From assembly GCA_036556425.1 (NCBI GenBank), contig DATBJJ010000141.1:62001-126000 (forward strand): a DNA stretch of 64,000 nt, in the 5' to 3' direction. The position numbers and the translations under genes were made by a program. Positions 16,683 through 24,814 of the stretch are shown here, piece by piece (the first letter of the stretch is position 1; each line of letters opens with the position of its first letter). The notes under the pieces were generated by a model. That model saw nothing but the letters and a program-made list of their open reading frames with translations. It did no database searches and was not told the origin of the DNA. The DNA comes from DATBJJ01 sp036556425. GTDB taxonomy: Bacteria > Acidobacteriota > Vicinamibacteria > Vicinamibacterales > 2-12-FULL-66-21.

Positions 16683-17387
16683 ATGACCGTCGACCTGCCG
16701 CTTCCGCCAAGAGAATTTCGTCATCTCGTCGGACTGATCGAGCCTGCGGCGTTCGACGATCCGAGCGTTCACACGGTCCTCCGGACGGTCCCGGCCGAGG
16801 CATTCGAGTCCGTCCTCGACTACGGGTGCGGGTGCGGCCGGCTCGCGCGTCAGCTCTTGCGGGCCGGGCACGCTCCGCGAAAGTACGTCGGGATCGATCC
16901 GCACAAAGGCATGATCGAATGGTGCCGCGCGAACATCACGCCGCACGCCCCTGCCTTCGAGTTCAAGCACCACGACGTGTTTCAAGAGTTCATGAATCCC
17001 GAAGGCAGCCTCGATCCGGTGCCGCTGCCCGTCGACGATGGCAGCGTCACGTTGTACCTCGCGTGGTCTGTGTTCACGCACTTGATGCAGCCGGACGCGG
17101 AATTCTCGCTGCGCGAGCTCTCCCGCGTGCTGCACCCGTCCGGCATCGCGATCACCACGTGGTTCATCTTCGACAAGACGCGGTTCCCCATGATGCAGGA
17201 CTCGCAGAACGCGCTCTACATCAGCGATTTCGATCCCACGAACGCCGTCATCTTCGATCGCGGGTGGCTGCAGCGCGCCGTCGGCGCGGCGGGATTGCGG
17301 ATCGTCTCGGAGATCCCTCCACTCGTTCCGGGCCATCAATGGGCGATTCACCTGCAGAAGGCCATCGCCCCGGGATCGGCTCGATGA
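16683..17387 (+). CDS. SAM-dependent methyltransferase (twin 1)
   Basis: 234 residues, class I fold: SAM loop VLDYGCGCGRLARQLL (about 42-57), acidic strand GIDPHKGM (about 70-77), post-loop motif AWSVFTHLM, and a conserved TTWFIFDK stretch. It shares this layout and much sequence with the next gene (DPTNAVIFDR in both), so the two arose by tandem duplication. The substrate is probably a sugar of the local glycan. The start lies five bases after a TACATT box (16672-16677), which could give a nearly leaderless message; this is weak. It ends in an ATGA overlap with twin 2. Confidence 0.85.
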   Translation: MTVDLPLPPREFRHLVGLIEPAAFDDPSVHTVLRTVPAEAFESVLDYGCGCGRLARQLLRAGHAPRKYVGIDPHKGMIEWCRANITPHAPAFEFKHHDVFQEFMNPEGSLDPVPLPVDDGSVTLYLAWSVFTHLMQPDAEFSLRELSRVLHPSGIAITTWFIFDKTRFPMMQDSQNALYISDFDPTNAVIFDRGWLQRAVGAAGLRIVSEIPPLVPGHQWAIHLQKAIAPGSAR

Positions 17388-18139
17388 GCACCACGGTCCC
17401 CATTCCGCCGATCGAATTCCGCCGGCTGGTCGGCCTGCCGGACGAGAGATTCTTCGACGGATCGATCCAAGGCACGCCCTTCGATCACCTGCCGAGCTAT
17501 TGCTTCGATTCCGTGCTGGACTTCGGCTGCGGCATCGGACGCCTCGCGGCGTCGCTCATCCGGCGGCCGCAGCCGCCGCGCCGCTATCTCGGCATCGATC
17601 GCCACAAGGGGATGATCGACTGGTGCCGCGCGAACCTCTCGCCGCTCGCGCCGGAATTCTATTTCGAGCATCACAACGTCTTTCACGAAGTGCTGAACGC
17701 CGAAGGCACGCCGGGCCATCTGCCGCTGCCGGCCGGCGACGGCAGCGTCACGCTCTTCATCGCATGGTCGGTGTTCACGCACCTGCTCGAAGAGGACGCG
17801 AAGTACTACCTGCACGAGCTCAATCGCGTGATGGGTCCGCGCGGCATCGCGACCACGACGTGGTTCCTGTTCGACAAGGGGGACTTCCCCATGATGCAGG
17901 AGTTCCAGAATGCGTTGATGATCAATCCGCGCGATCCGACCAACGCGGTGATCTTCGATCGCAACTGGCTCGTGCGAACGGCGGCGGAGGCGGGGCTGAC
18001 GATCACGTCAGTGACGCCGCCCGAGATTCGCGGCTTCCACTGGATCATTTACTTCGAGCGCACGGGCCCGGGACGCGTGCCGGCCGAATTTCCGCCGGAC
18101 CTCGCGCCGCGCGACATCGCGCGTCCACCGCTCGGCTGA
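17384..18139 (+). CDS. SAM-dependent methyltransferase (twin 2)
   Basis: 251 residues. Homologous along its length to the upstream gene: VLDFGCGIGRLAASLI, GIDRHKGMIDWCRANL, AWSVFTHLLEEDAKYYLHEL, TTWFLFDKGDFPMMQE and DPTNAVIFDRNWL. It has a longer Pro-rich C-terminal tail. Tandem twins often methylate different positions or successive sugars, so a split of specificity is plausible, though it cannot be shown here. The last 91 bp overlap the end of the convergent membrane-protein gene 18049-19815, and that tail is the least conserved-looking part of both proteins. Confidence 0.85.
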   Translation: MSTTVPIPPIEFRRLVGLPDERFFDGSIQGTPFDHLPSYCFDSVLDFGCGIGRLAASLIRRPQPPRRYLGIDRHKGMIDWCRANLSPLAPEFYFEHHNVFHEVLNAEGTPGHLPLPAGDGSVTLFIAWSVFTHLLEEDAKYYLHELNRVMGPRGIATTTWFLFDKGDFPMMQEFQNALMINPRDPTNAVIFDRNWLVRTAAEAGLTITSVTPPEIRGFHWIIYFERTGPGRVPAEFPPDLAPRDIARPPLG

Positions 18140-19815
18140 GCGTCCGCAGGCGCGGGCGCGGCGCGGAATCGCGTCGAGCACGCGATGCCCCACGAGAGGC
18201 CGATGCAGGGCCCGGATGCGACGAGCGTCGCGATCGCGGGCGTCTCGGCGGCCGTCTTCCAGCTGAGGAGATACAGGACGCCCTCCTCGAACCGCGGATG
18301 CGCGCCCCACTCGAACTCGCGATCGCAGTGCTTCAACATGCGCGACGTGTAGATGCTGTTCATCGGCGTGCCGGCGCGCGCGGCCAGTAATTGGATCTGC
18401 AGCTCGCGATTCGCCTCGAGGCTGCCCGACTCCACTTTCGATCCCGACAATCCTCCGCACGACCACGAGGGATACTGCCAGATGCGATCGTGCGTCCTCA
18501 CCCACTCGTCCACGCGCGCGGCGTCGATGGCGCTCGCCAGCGCGCGGCCGGTCGTGACCTTGAAATACCGCATGTAGGGCCGGACCTCCGTCAGCTGCAC
18601 CACGACAGCGAGCGCGGCGATCGGGATCGCGATCGCGGGGCGCCACCATCTGAACACGCACGCCAGCGAGAGCGCCACGACTGAATACGCGACCGGCCAG
18701 ATGAACCGGCCCGTCGCGCGGAAGAAGCTCGCGAGGCTCTCGACCCGCGCCGGCACGTCGTACGACAGAACGAGCGTGCTGCCGGCGTAGACGCGATTCG
18801 ACGCCGCGTAGATCGCGCAGGCCGCGAGCAGCGCGACGAGCCACGCGTGCGTCCTCACGTGCCGCGCGGTGGCGGCCGGACGCGAGACGAGCGCGACGGT
18901 CACGACGATCAGCGCGCCCATGCCGATATAGGCTTCGCCCTCGTACTGACCGCCGGTCGCGTCGCGGACGACGTCGAACGATCGCGGCACGAGCAGGCCG
19001 GCGAGGTTCCACGAGAAGAGGCCGAATCCCATCGCCTGCATCGACGACGGATTCGTGAACAGCACGCCGTAGCCGGAGGCGAGCGCAATCGCGACGACCG
19101 CCGCGGCGCCGCACGCCATCGTGCGAACGTCGCGCCAGGGCAGCCCGTCGCGCGGGATCGTCGCGAGCAGCGTGACCGCGTGAAGGGCAATCACCATCGC
19201 GAAGAGGTACGAGTTGATGAGAAGCGCCAGGCTCGCGAGCACCCACATCTCTACGAGACGGCGCGATCCGCGCCTGCTCTCGAAATAGAGCGCCAGCGCC
19301 CACAGGATGAGGAAGTGGCTCGAGATTGCCGTGTGCTGCATCCGCCACATGAACGACGTCGTGCACACCAGGAGGACGGCGCCCGCGAGCGCCGCCGGAA
19401 GCGATCGCGCGCCGGCCGCGTAGAGCAAGCGCGCGGCAAACGCGCCTTGCAGGAGGTAAGTCAGCAGATTCCAGGGCCCGTAGGGATTGAGTCGAATGCG
19501 CGTCGCCGCGTACACGCATTTCGTGACGATCGCCGTCAACGGCAACGCGTCGAGGAAGAGGACATTGCCGCCTTCGGGATAGCCCATCCGGGGAACCGCG
19601 AAGATCGGCAGCCGCCAGGCGTCGCCGAGGAAATAGCTCCATGCGACCATGTAGGCTGCGGAATCGTTGTCGGGCTGCAGCCACTTGCCGCCTGTGCCGT
19701 GCAGGAACTGCGCATCCAGGGTGTTGTACGCGATGATCGCGGCGATCGCGGCCGCCGCGAGCGCGCTCGTCCACAGCGGCGTACCGCCCCGTTCGACCGC
19801 AGGTCGAAGCTGCAA
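18049..19815 (-). CDS. DUF6311-like integral membrane protein
   Basis: 588 residues from a TTG start, with about eleven hydrophobic helices. The N-terminal loop has DNDSAAYMVAWSYFLGD then PRMGYPEGGNVLFLDALPL, resembling the acidic-loop pattern of DUF6311 membrane proteins, a GT-C-like group of unknown function. A cysteine-containing soluble domain occupies about 430-545. The last 30 residues are Ala/Gly/Arg-rich and overlap the convergent methyltransferase gene by 91 bp, so the true end may be less important than the core. The TTG start lies only 24 bp from the divergent ATG at 19840; the AT-rich box between them may serve both genes. Confidence 0.7.
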   Translation of the reverse strand: MQLRPAVERGGTPLWTSALAAAAIAAIIAYNTLDAQFLHGTGGKWLQPDNDSAAYMVAWSYFLGDAWRLPIFAVPRMGYPEGGNVLFLDALPLTAIVTKCVYAATRIRLNPYGPWNLLTYLLQGAFAARLLYAAGARSLPAALAGAVLLVCTTSFMWRMQHTAISSHFLILWALALYFESRRGSRRLVEMWVLASLALLINSYLFAMVIALHAVTLLATIPRDGLPWRDVRTMACGAAAVVAIALASGYGVLFTNPSSMQAMGFGLFSWNLAGLLVPRSFDVVRDATGGQYEGEAYIGMGALIVVTVALVSRPAATARHVRTHAWLVALLAACAIYAASNRVYAGSTLVLSYDVPARVESLASFFRATGRFIWPVAYSVVALSLACVFRWWRPAIAIPIAALAVVVQLTEVRPYMRYFKVTTGRALASAIDAARVDEWVRTHDRIWQYPSWSCGGLSGSKVESGSLEANRELQIQLLAARAGTPMNSIYTSRMLKHCDREFEWGAHPRFEEGVLYLLSWKTAAETPAIATLVASGPCIGLSWGIACSTRFRAAPAPADAQPSGGRAMSRGARSGGNSAGTRPGPVRSK

Positions 19816-19840
19816 ACCAGCATTCTATAATCGTCGGCAA
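19815..19840. promoter_or_regulatory. Compact divergent promoter between two start codons
   Basis: Only 24 bp separate the TTG start of the minus-strand membrane gene and the ATG of the plus-strand GT2 fusion. On the plus strand a perfect TATAAT lies at 19826-19831, just 8 nt before the ATG, so transcription would start at or within a base or two of the start codon. On the minus strand the same AT-rich block reads TATAGAAT, ending 6 nt before the TTG. No convincing -35 hexamer is seen for either direction. Confidence 0.55.
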
Positions 19841-21174
19841 TGCGGGAAACCCACAATCCGGCGCGGACCGATCGCCACTCGTATGCGGCGCCCACGAACG
19901 ACTCGCCCGAAGCGGAATCGTTGACGATCCTGATGGTCGCCTCCGGGCGAGAGCCGCACCTCGCGCAGCTGCTCGCCGATCTGCACGGCGTTCTCGACGC
20001 CATCGGCGTGCCACGCGAGATCATCGTCGTGGCCGACAGCGAGGACACGCGCACGAGCGACGCGGCGGCGCGCGGCCGCGCGCAGTTCCTCACGTCCGAC
20101 ACGCCTGGCTACGGCGCCGCGCTCAGACGCGGCTTCGCCGCGGCGCGCGGCGACTACATCCTGACGATGGATGCCGACCTCTCGCATCCATCGGAGTTCG
20201 TCGAAACGCTGTGGGCGCACAGGGGCGACGTGACGATCGCGTCGCGATACGTGCCGGGCGGCGCGGCGGATATGGGACCGGTGCGTCTCGCGCTCAGCCG
20301 CCTGCTCAACGCGCTGTTCAGGAAGGGACTCGATCTTCCCATACGCGATCTCTCGAGCGCGTTTCGACTATATCGGCGGAGCGCGCTGCAGGGGCAGACG
20401 ATCACGGCGACCGCCTTCGACATCCTGCAGCAGGTCCTGGTGCAGGCGTATGCAGAAGGATGGCGCGTGACGGAAGTACCGTTCGTGTATCGATCGCACG
20501 GTACGCACGACTGGCGGAAGCGCGGCGCTCGCGTGGCGCTCGCCTGGCTGCGGCAATTCGGCGCGCTCTGGCTCCTTCGCAATTCGATCCTTGCCGCCGA
20601 TTACGACGACCGGGCGCACGACAGCCGGATCCCGCTGCAGCGATACTGGCAGCGCGCGCGCCGCCGGCACGTCACGGAGTTGATCGCCGGACACGGGCGG
20701 GTGCTCGACGTCGGCTGCGGCTCGAGCCGAATCATCGGCGATCTGCCGGCCGGGAGCGTCGCCGTCGACGTGCTGCTTCGAAAGCTCCGCTACGCGCGCC
20801 GCTTCAATCGAGCGCTCGTGCAGGCCTCGGGATTTGCCTTGCCGTTCGCGGACGGATCGTTTCCATGCGTGCTCTGTTCGCAGGTCATCGAGCACGTGCC
20901 GAAATCGTCGCCCATCCTCGACGAGTTGTGCCGCATCGTCCAGCCGGGCGGACGATTGGTGTTGGGCACACCCGATTACGCCAACTGGCAATGGGTGTAC
21001 ATCGAAAAGCTGTACGGGCTCGTGCCGGGCAGCTACGCCGACGAGCACATCGCGCACTACACGCGAGCAGAGCTCATCGCGACGATGTCCGCGCGCGGCT
21101 TCACGGTCGAGGACGAGCGCTACATCCTTCGTGGTGAATTGATCCTGGCGTTCCGCAAGCACGCAACCGGCTGA
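19840..21174 (+). CDS. GT2 (dolichol-phosphate-mannose-synthase-like) fused to a SAM methyltransferase
   Basis: 444 residues. Residues about 27-250 are a GT2 domain of the DPM1/polyprenol-phosphate glycosyltransferase type: ILMVASGREPHL start, GYGAALRRGF, and MDADLSHP (about 110-117) as the metal motif. There are no membrane helices. Residues about 270-444 are a methyltransferase: VLDVGCGSSRIIGDLPAGSV near 287, then CSQVIEHVP and PGGRLVLGTPD. One protein could both load or transfer a sugar and methylate it. The start follows a TATAAT by 8 nt, suggesting leaderless expression. It runs convergently into fcl with a 3-bp gap. Confidence 0.85.
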   Translation: MRETHNPARTDRHSYAAPTNDSPEAESLTILMVASGREPHLAQLLADLHGVLDAIGVPREIIVVADSEDTRTSDAAARGRAQFLTSDTPGYGAALRRGFAAARGDYILTMDADLSHPSEFVETLWAHRGDVTIASRYVPGGAADMGPVRLALSRLLNALFRKGLDLPIRDLSSAFRLYRRSALQGQTITATAFDILQQVLVQAYAEGWRVTEVPFVYRSHGTHDWRKRGARVALAWLRQFGALWLLRNSILAADYDDRAHDSRIPLQRYWQRARRRHVTELIAGHGRVLDVGCGSSRIIGDLPAGSVAVDVLLRKLRYARRFNRALVQASGFALPFADGSFPCVLCSQVIEHVPKSSPILDELCRIVQPGGRLVLGTPDYANWQWVYIEKLYGLVPGSYADEHIAHYTRAELIATMSARGFTVEDERYILRGELILAFRKHATG

Positions 21175-21177
21175 ACG

Positions 21178-22143
21178 TCAGCGCGCCGAGAGCCTGGCGT
21201 CGCGCTCGTGCTCCTGGAACCACTGATAGGCCGACACGAGCCCTTCGCGCAGCGGGATGCGATGGCGCCACCCGAGCGCGTGCAGGCGGCTGACGTCGAG
21301 CAGCTTCCGGGGCGTGCCATCCGGCTTCGACGCATCGAACTCGATCGCGACGCCGGGCGCCACGATGTCGCGAATCGTCTCGGCCAGCTCCCGAATCGAA
21401 AGATCCTCACCCGTACCCACGTTGATGTGCTCGTCGCTGTCGTACCGCTCCATGAGGAACAGGCAGGCGTCGGCCAGATCGTCGACGTGCAGGAACTCGC
21501 GCATCGGGCGTCCGGTGCCCCACACCGTCGCGCTCTTCGCGCCCGAGAGCTTTGCTTCGTGGAACTTGCGCATCAACGCAGGCACCACGTGCGATCCGGT
21601 CGGATCGAAGTTGTCGCCCGGTCCGTAGAGATTCGTCGGCATCGCGGCGATGAAGTCGCACCCGTACTGACGCCGGTAGGACTGACAGAGGCGGATGCCG
21701 GAAATCTTCGCCATCGCGTAAGGCTCGTTCGTCGGCTCGAGCGGCCCGGTCAGAAGATACCGCTCGAGGATCGGCTGCGGGCACTCCCTCGGATACACGC
21801 AGGAGCTGCCGAGGTACAGCACACGCTTGGCCTCGTGCAGCCGGCTGGCTTCGACGACGGTCGCGTGAATCATCAGGTTGTCGTAGATGAATTCGGCCGG
21901 CCGCGTGCTGTTGGCGAGGATTCCGCCGACGGTGCCGGCGACGAGGAACACGTACTCGGGCTTGGTCGCCTTGAACCAGTAGTTCACCGCCGCTTGATCG
22001 CGCAGATCCACTTGATCGCGCGTCACCGTGAGGATGCGCGTGAATCCCTCGGCCTCGAGCTTCCGGACGAGCGCGGATCCCACCAGGCCGCGATGACCGG
22101 CCACATACACGCTGGCGTCGCGCGGCAGTTTGTGTGCGGGCAC
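21178..22143 (-). CDS. fcl: GDP-L-fucose synthase
   Basis: A 321-residue extended short-chain dehydrogenase that 3,5-epimerises and reduces GDP-4-keto-6-deoxymannose to GDP-L-fucose. The N-terminal NADP loop is the family-specific GHRGLVGSA (16-24). SSCVYP (113-118) and YAMAK (142-146) supply the Ser, Tyr and Lys of the active site, and NLYGPGDNFDP and GTGRPMREFLHVDDLA are hallmarks of Fcl/WcaG. Its substrate comes from gmd at 39644-40639, in another operon 18 kb away. The start is GTG. A TACACT box (22150-22155) lies 6 nt upstream, but the gene is also only 19 bp after the methyltransferase stop, so operon read-through is likely. Confidence 0.95.
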   Translation of the reverse strand: MPAHKLPRDASVYVAGHRGLVGSALVRKLEAEGFTRILTVTRDQVDLRDQAAVNYWFKATKPEYVFLVAGTVGGILANSTRPAEFIYDNLMIHATVVEASRLHEAKRVLYLGSSCVYPRECPQPILERYLLTGPLEPTNEPYAMAKISGIRLCQSYRRQYGCDFIAAMPTNLYGPGDNFDPTGSHVVPALMRKFHEAKLSGAKSATVWGTGRPMREFLHVDDLADACLFLMERYDSDEHINVGTGEDLSIRELAETIRDIVAPGVAIEFDASKPDGTPRKLLDVSRLHALGWRHRIPLREGLVSAYQWFQEHERDARLSAR

Positions 22144-22162
22144 GATTTCAGTGTAGCAGGCT

Positions 22163-23005
22163 CTACTCTTTTCTCACGGCGAGGCACGCGACCGCGCGCG
22201 CCGCGGCGGCGCCGTCGGGCTCGAGCGGCGGATCGGGCCAACGCGCGGTCCGCATGTACTCCGCGACCCACGACACATATCGGGCGTCCGCGCTCTCCGC
22301 ATCCGTCGAGAGCTGCCAACCCTCCGCGGCGTACCGATAGAACGCGAGCGCGCGCGACGCCGTGGCGCCCACCGCGGCTTCGAGCGTGGCGAGATGCGCG
22401 CGATCGAATTGCTGGAACGCGCCGTGATGCTCGTAGACGCCGAACGGCACGGTCACGAGCAGGAGCCCGCCCGGCTTCAGCACGCGGACGAGCTCGCGCG
22501 CCGCGGCGATGAAGTCCTCCGGACGCTCCTCGGCGTGCGCCGCCGAGCGCGTGTAGAACGTGTTGTCGCACCCGACGTGCTCGAGCGCGGAGATGCTCGC
22601 CACGACGTCGTAGACGCCATCCTTCATGGGAAGCGACCGGAGATCCTCGTAGAAGTACGAGATGCCGCGCTGCCAGTGGCACTCGGCTTCAGGCGCCAGC
22701 GTCACGATGTGCAGCGCCTTGTCGGCGATCGACGGAACGTCCAGCATGAGGACGTTGTTGAGCGTCGAGCCCGCGTCGAGCAGCCTGCACGGTCCCGGCG
22801 GAAGCTGCGAGATCAGCCACGGATACTCGACGCACCGCTCGTCGAGTCCACGTCCGTATCCCGACGGCAGGAGGGAACGCGACGCAAATCGCGCGATCAC
22901 GTCGCGATCGTGAACCGCCGCCTGCAGCGTACGTTCGCGGCGCGTCTGATAGGCCGCCGTCCAGGGGATCGGAAGCGGCTCGGGCTCCTCCGAACCGGTC
23001 GTCAC
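22163..23005 (-). CDS. SAM-dependent methyltransferase
   Basis: 280 residues from a GTG start that overlaps the upstream stop by 4 bp (GTGA). Class I features: LLDAGSTLNNVLML as a variant SAM loop (GxT instead of GxG), SISALEHVG after the acidic strand, a VLKPGGLLLVTVPFG strand, and a late FYRYAAEGW motif. The loop departs from the usual GxGxG, so cofactor binding should be treated as likely but unproven. Middle gene of a minus-strand trio: methyltransferase, methyltransferase, fcl. Fucose methylation would be consistent with that context, but it is only an inference. Confidence 0.8.
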   Translation of the reverse strand: MTTGSEEPEPLPIPWTAAYQTRRERTLQAAVHDRDVIARFASRSLLPSGYGRGLDERCVEYPWLISQLPPGPCRLLDAGSTLNNVLMLDVPSIADKALHIVTLAPEAECHWQRGISYFYEDLRSLPMKDGVYDVVASISALEHVGCDNTFYTRSAAHAEERPEDFIAAARELVRVLKPGGLLLVTVPFGVYEHHGAFQQFDRAHLATLEAAVGATASRALAFYRYAAEGWQLSTDAESADARYVSWVAEYMRTARWPDPPLEPDGAAAARAVACLAVRKE

Positions 23006-23664
23006 TTCCTCGGCTTTCGCGCGACGAACCAGGTCTGCTGTCCCATGATCCACCACGCCGGGCGGACCGCGAGATAGAGGCGCACCAGCCACGGCGACTG
23101 AGGGATCGCGCTCCGCGTCGTGTACGGAAGAAAGCGCGGAATCACCTCGACCACTTCGAAGCCGAGGCTCTCGGTGGCTTCGGTGAGCGTCACGTGCGTC
23201 AACGGCAGGTGATGATCGACGAAGTCCCAGTACGCGCCGCCGACGAATCGGATGTTCGGTTGAAGCGCGAGCAATCGCCCGCCCGGCCGGAGCACGGTCA
23301 GGATTTCCTTCAGCGTCGCGAGAAACGTGGCTGTGTCCGGCAGATGCTCGAAAAAATTGCTGCAGAACACCACGTCGACCGAATCCGCCGGCACGTGCGC
23401 GGAGAGCTCGTGGCTCGGGGTGAAGATTTCCTCCGTCCCAGGCGGGAGCTGGCGACCCGAGAGCCGCTCGATGTCGACGGCGATGCGCTTGCCGCACGCG
23501 ATGTGCCGCAGGAACTCGCCGAACCCGGCGCCGATGTCGAGCACGACGTCATCGGGCTTCACGTAGCGCTGGATGAAGTGGGGGCAGAGAACCGCCCAAA
23601 TCGCGTCTTTCGCGCCGCGGTCGGCTTCGGGAAATCGCGTGGCGTAGAGCGTGTCGAGACTCAA
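23002..23664 (-). CDS. SAM-dependent methyltransferase, start uncertain
   Basis: 220 residues if translation starts at TTG 23664 (MSLDTLYATRF), which places the normal family N-terminus first. An ATG at 23715 would add 17 residues but would overlap the divergent epimerase start and its promoter. The core has VVLDIGAGFGEFLRHI (SAM loop), CSNFFEHLPD and LRPGGRLLALQPN, and a C-terminal RPAWWIMGQQTWFVARK segment that may touch the membrane. Likely a sugar or lipid-carrier-associated methyltransferase. First gene of the trio leading to fcl. Confidence 0.75.
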   Translation of the reverse strand: MSLDTLYATRFPEADRGAKDAIWAVLCPHFIQRYVKPDDVVLDIGAGFGEFLRHIACGKRIAVDIERLSGRQLPPGTEEIFTPSHELSAHVPADSVDVVFCSNFFEHLPDTATFLATLKEILTVLRPGGRLLALQPNIRFVGGAYWDFVDHHLPLTHVTLTEATESLGFEVVEVIPRFLPYTTRSAIPQSPWLVRLYLAVRPAWWIMGQQTWFVARKPRK

Positions 23665-23696
23665 GCAATCACTCGCGGCGTCAGCATCGCGTCGGC

Positions 23697-23702
23697 TATC
23701 AT
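23697..23702 (+). promoter_or_regulatory. TATCAT -10-like box, 11 nt before ATG 23714
   Basis: TATCAT sits 11 nt before the epimerase ATG, predicting a leader of only about 4-5 nt. The reverse strand reads ATGATA/TATGAT, so the same site could serve the divergent methyltransferase (TTG 23664). No clear -35 element. The same hexamer recurs at equivalent places near 30845, 45606 and 57595. Confidence 0.45.
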
Positions 23703-23713
23703 AACGTGTCCGC

Positions 23714-24808
23714 ATGCGAATTCTGATTACCGGCGGCGCGGGATTCGTCGGCTCGAGTCTCGCGCTGATGTTGAGGCGCGATCGCGCCGAGCTCGACATC
23801 TGCGCCCTCGACAATCTCCGCCGCCGCGGCAGCGAGCTGACGCTCGCACGGCTCAAGGCGCACGACGTGCGCTTCGTGCACGGCGACATTCGCTCGACCG
23901 ATGACATCGCCGAGGCCGGCCCGTTCGATCTCCTGCTCGAGTGCTCGGCCGAACCGTCCGTGCACGCCGGCTACAGCGGCAGCCCGTCGTACGTGCTGCA
24001 GACGAACCTCGTCGGCACGATCAACTGCCTCGAAGCGGCGCGCCGCCATCGTGCGGACGTGGTGTTCCTCTCGACGAGCCGCGTGTATCCGATCGCCGGC
24101 CTCCGCGGATTGCCGCTCGAGCGCCGCGGGCAGCGCCTCGATCTTCCGCCGCACGCGGCGGGACCCGGATGGTCGTCGAAGGGGATCGCCGCCGACTTTC
24201 CGCTCGGCGGCTATCGATCGATGTATGGCGCGACGAAGCTCGCGTCGGAGCTCGTCATCGAAGAGTATCGCGCGATGTACGGGCTGCGGACGATCGTCAA
24301 TCGCTGCGGCGTCGTGTCGGGTCCCTGGCAGATGGGCAAAGTCGATCAGGGATTCGTCGTGTTGTGGGCCGCGCGGCACGCTTACGGCGGTCACCTCGCC
24401 TACTCCGGTTTCGGCGGCGAGGGGCTGCAGGTGCGGGACGTTCTGCACATCGCGGACCTGTACGACCTTCTCCGCCTGCAGCTCGCCGGCATCGATCGCC
24501 ATTCGGGATCGGTGCACAACGCCGGCGGCGGGCACACGAACAGCGTCTCGCTCGCGGAGCTGACCGCGATGTGCCGCCTGCGCTCGGGCCGGTCGATCGC
24601 GATCGATTCGCAGCCGACGACGAACGAAGCCGACGTGCCGTACTACGTCACCGACAACTCCGCGATCACTGCCGCGACCGGATGGACGCCCACACGCCGC
24701 CTCGACACGATCCTCGACGAGATCCTGTCGTGGCTGCGCGACGAGCGCGGCACCCTCGAGCCCGTGCTGGGCGCCGGAACCGCGGCGCCCGCACCGGCGG
24801 CGCCCTGA
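23714..24808 (+). CDS. NAD-dependent sugar epimerase, CDP-paratose/tyvelose epimerase-like (1)
   Basis: 364 residues, extended SDR. NAD loop GGAGFVG (7-13), a STSRVYP strand, YGATK as the catalytic YxxxK, and a C-terminal half with KVDQGFVVLWA, QVRDVLHIADL and NSVSLAELTA that strongly recalls RfbE-type CDP-paratose 2-epimerases. It heads a six-gene plus-strand operon (SDR, SDR, GT2, GT2, methyltransferase, membrane protein). RfbF/RfbG, which make CDP-4-keto-6-deoxyglucose, are encoded at 48-50 kb, so a CDP-sugar substrate is possible. No RfbH-type dehydrase was found, so paratose itself is unlikely. The Pro/Ala-rich tail is probably disordered. Confidence 0.8.
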   Translation: MRILITGGAGFVGSSLALMLRRDRAELDICALDNLRRRGSELTLARLKAHDVRFVHGDIRSTDDIAEAGPFDLLLECSAEPSVHAGYSGSPSYVLQTNLVGTINCLEAARRHRADVVFLSTSRVYPIAGLRGLPLERRGQRLDLPPHAAGPGWSSKGIAADFPLGGYRSMYGATKLASELVIEEYRAMYGLRTIVNRCGVVSGPWQMGKVDQGFVVLWAARHAYGGHLAYSGFGGEGLQVRDVLHIADLYDLLRLQLAGIDRHSGSVHNAGGGHTNSVSLAELTAMCRLRSGRSIAIDSQPTTNEADVPYYVTDNSAITAATGWTPTRRLDTILDEILSWLRDERGTLEPVLGAGTAAPAPAAP

Positions 24809-24814
24809 CCGGAC

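Noticed and set aside
18847..19830. Plus-strand frame over the DUF6311-like gene
   Set aside because: Arg/Glu-rich shadow with no domain; the minus-strand protein has helices.
22150..22155. TACACT as a separate promoter for fcl
   Set aside because: Kept only as a weak note: fcl follows a methyltransferase stop by 19 bp on the same strand, so operon transcription is more likely.
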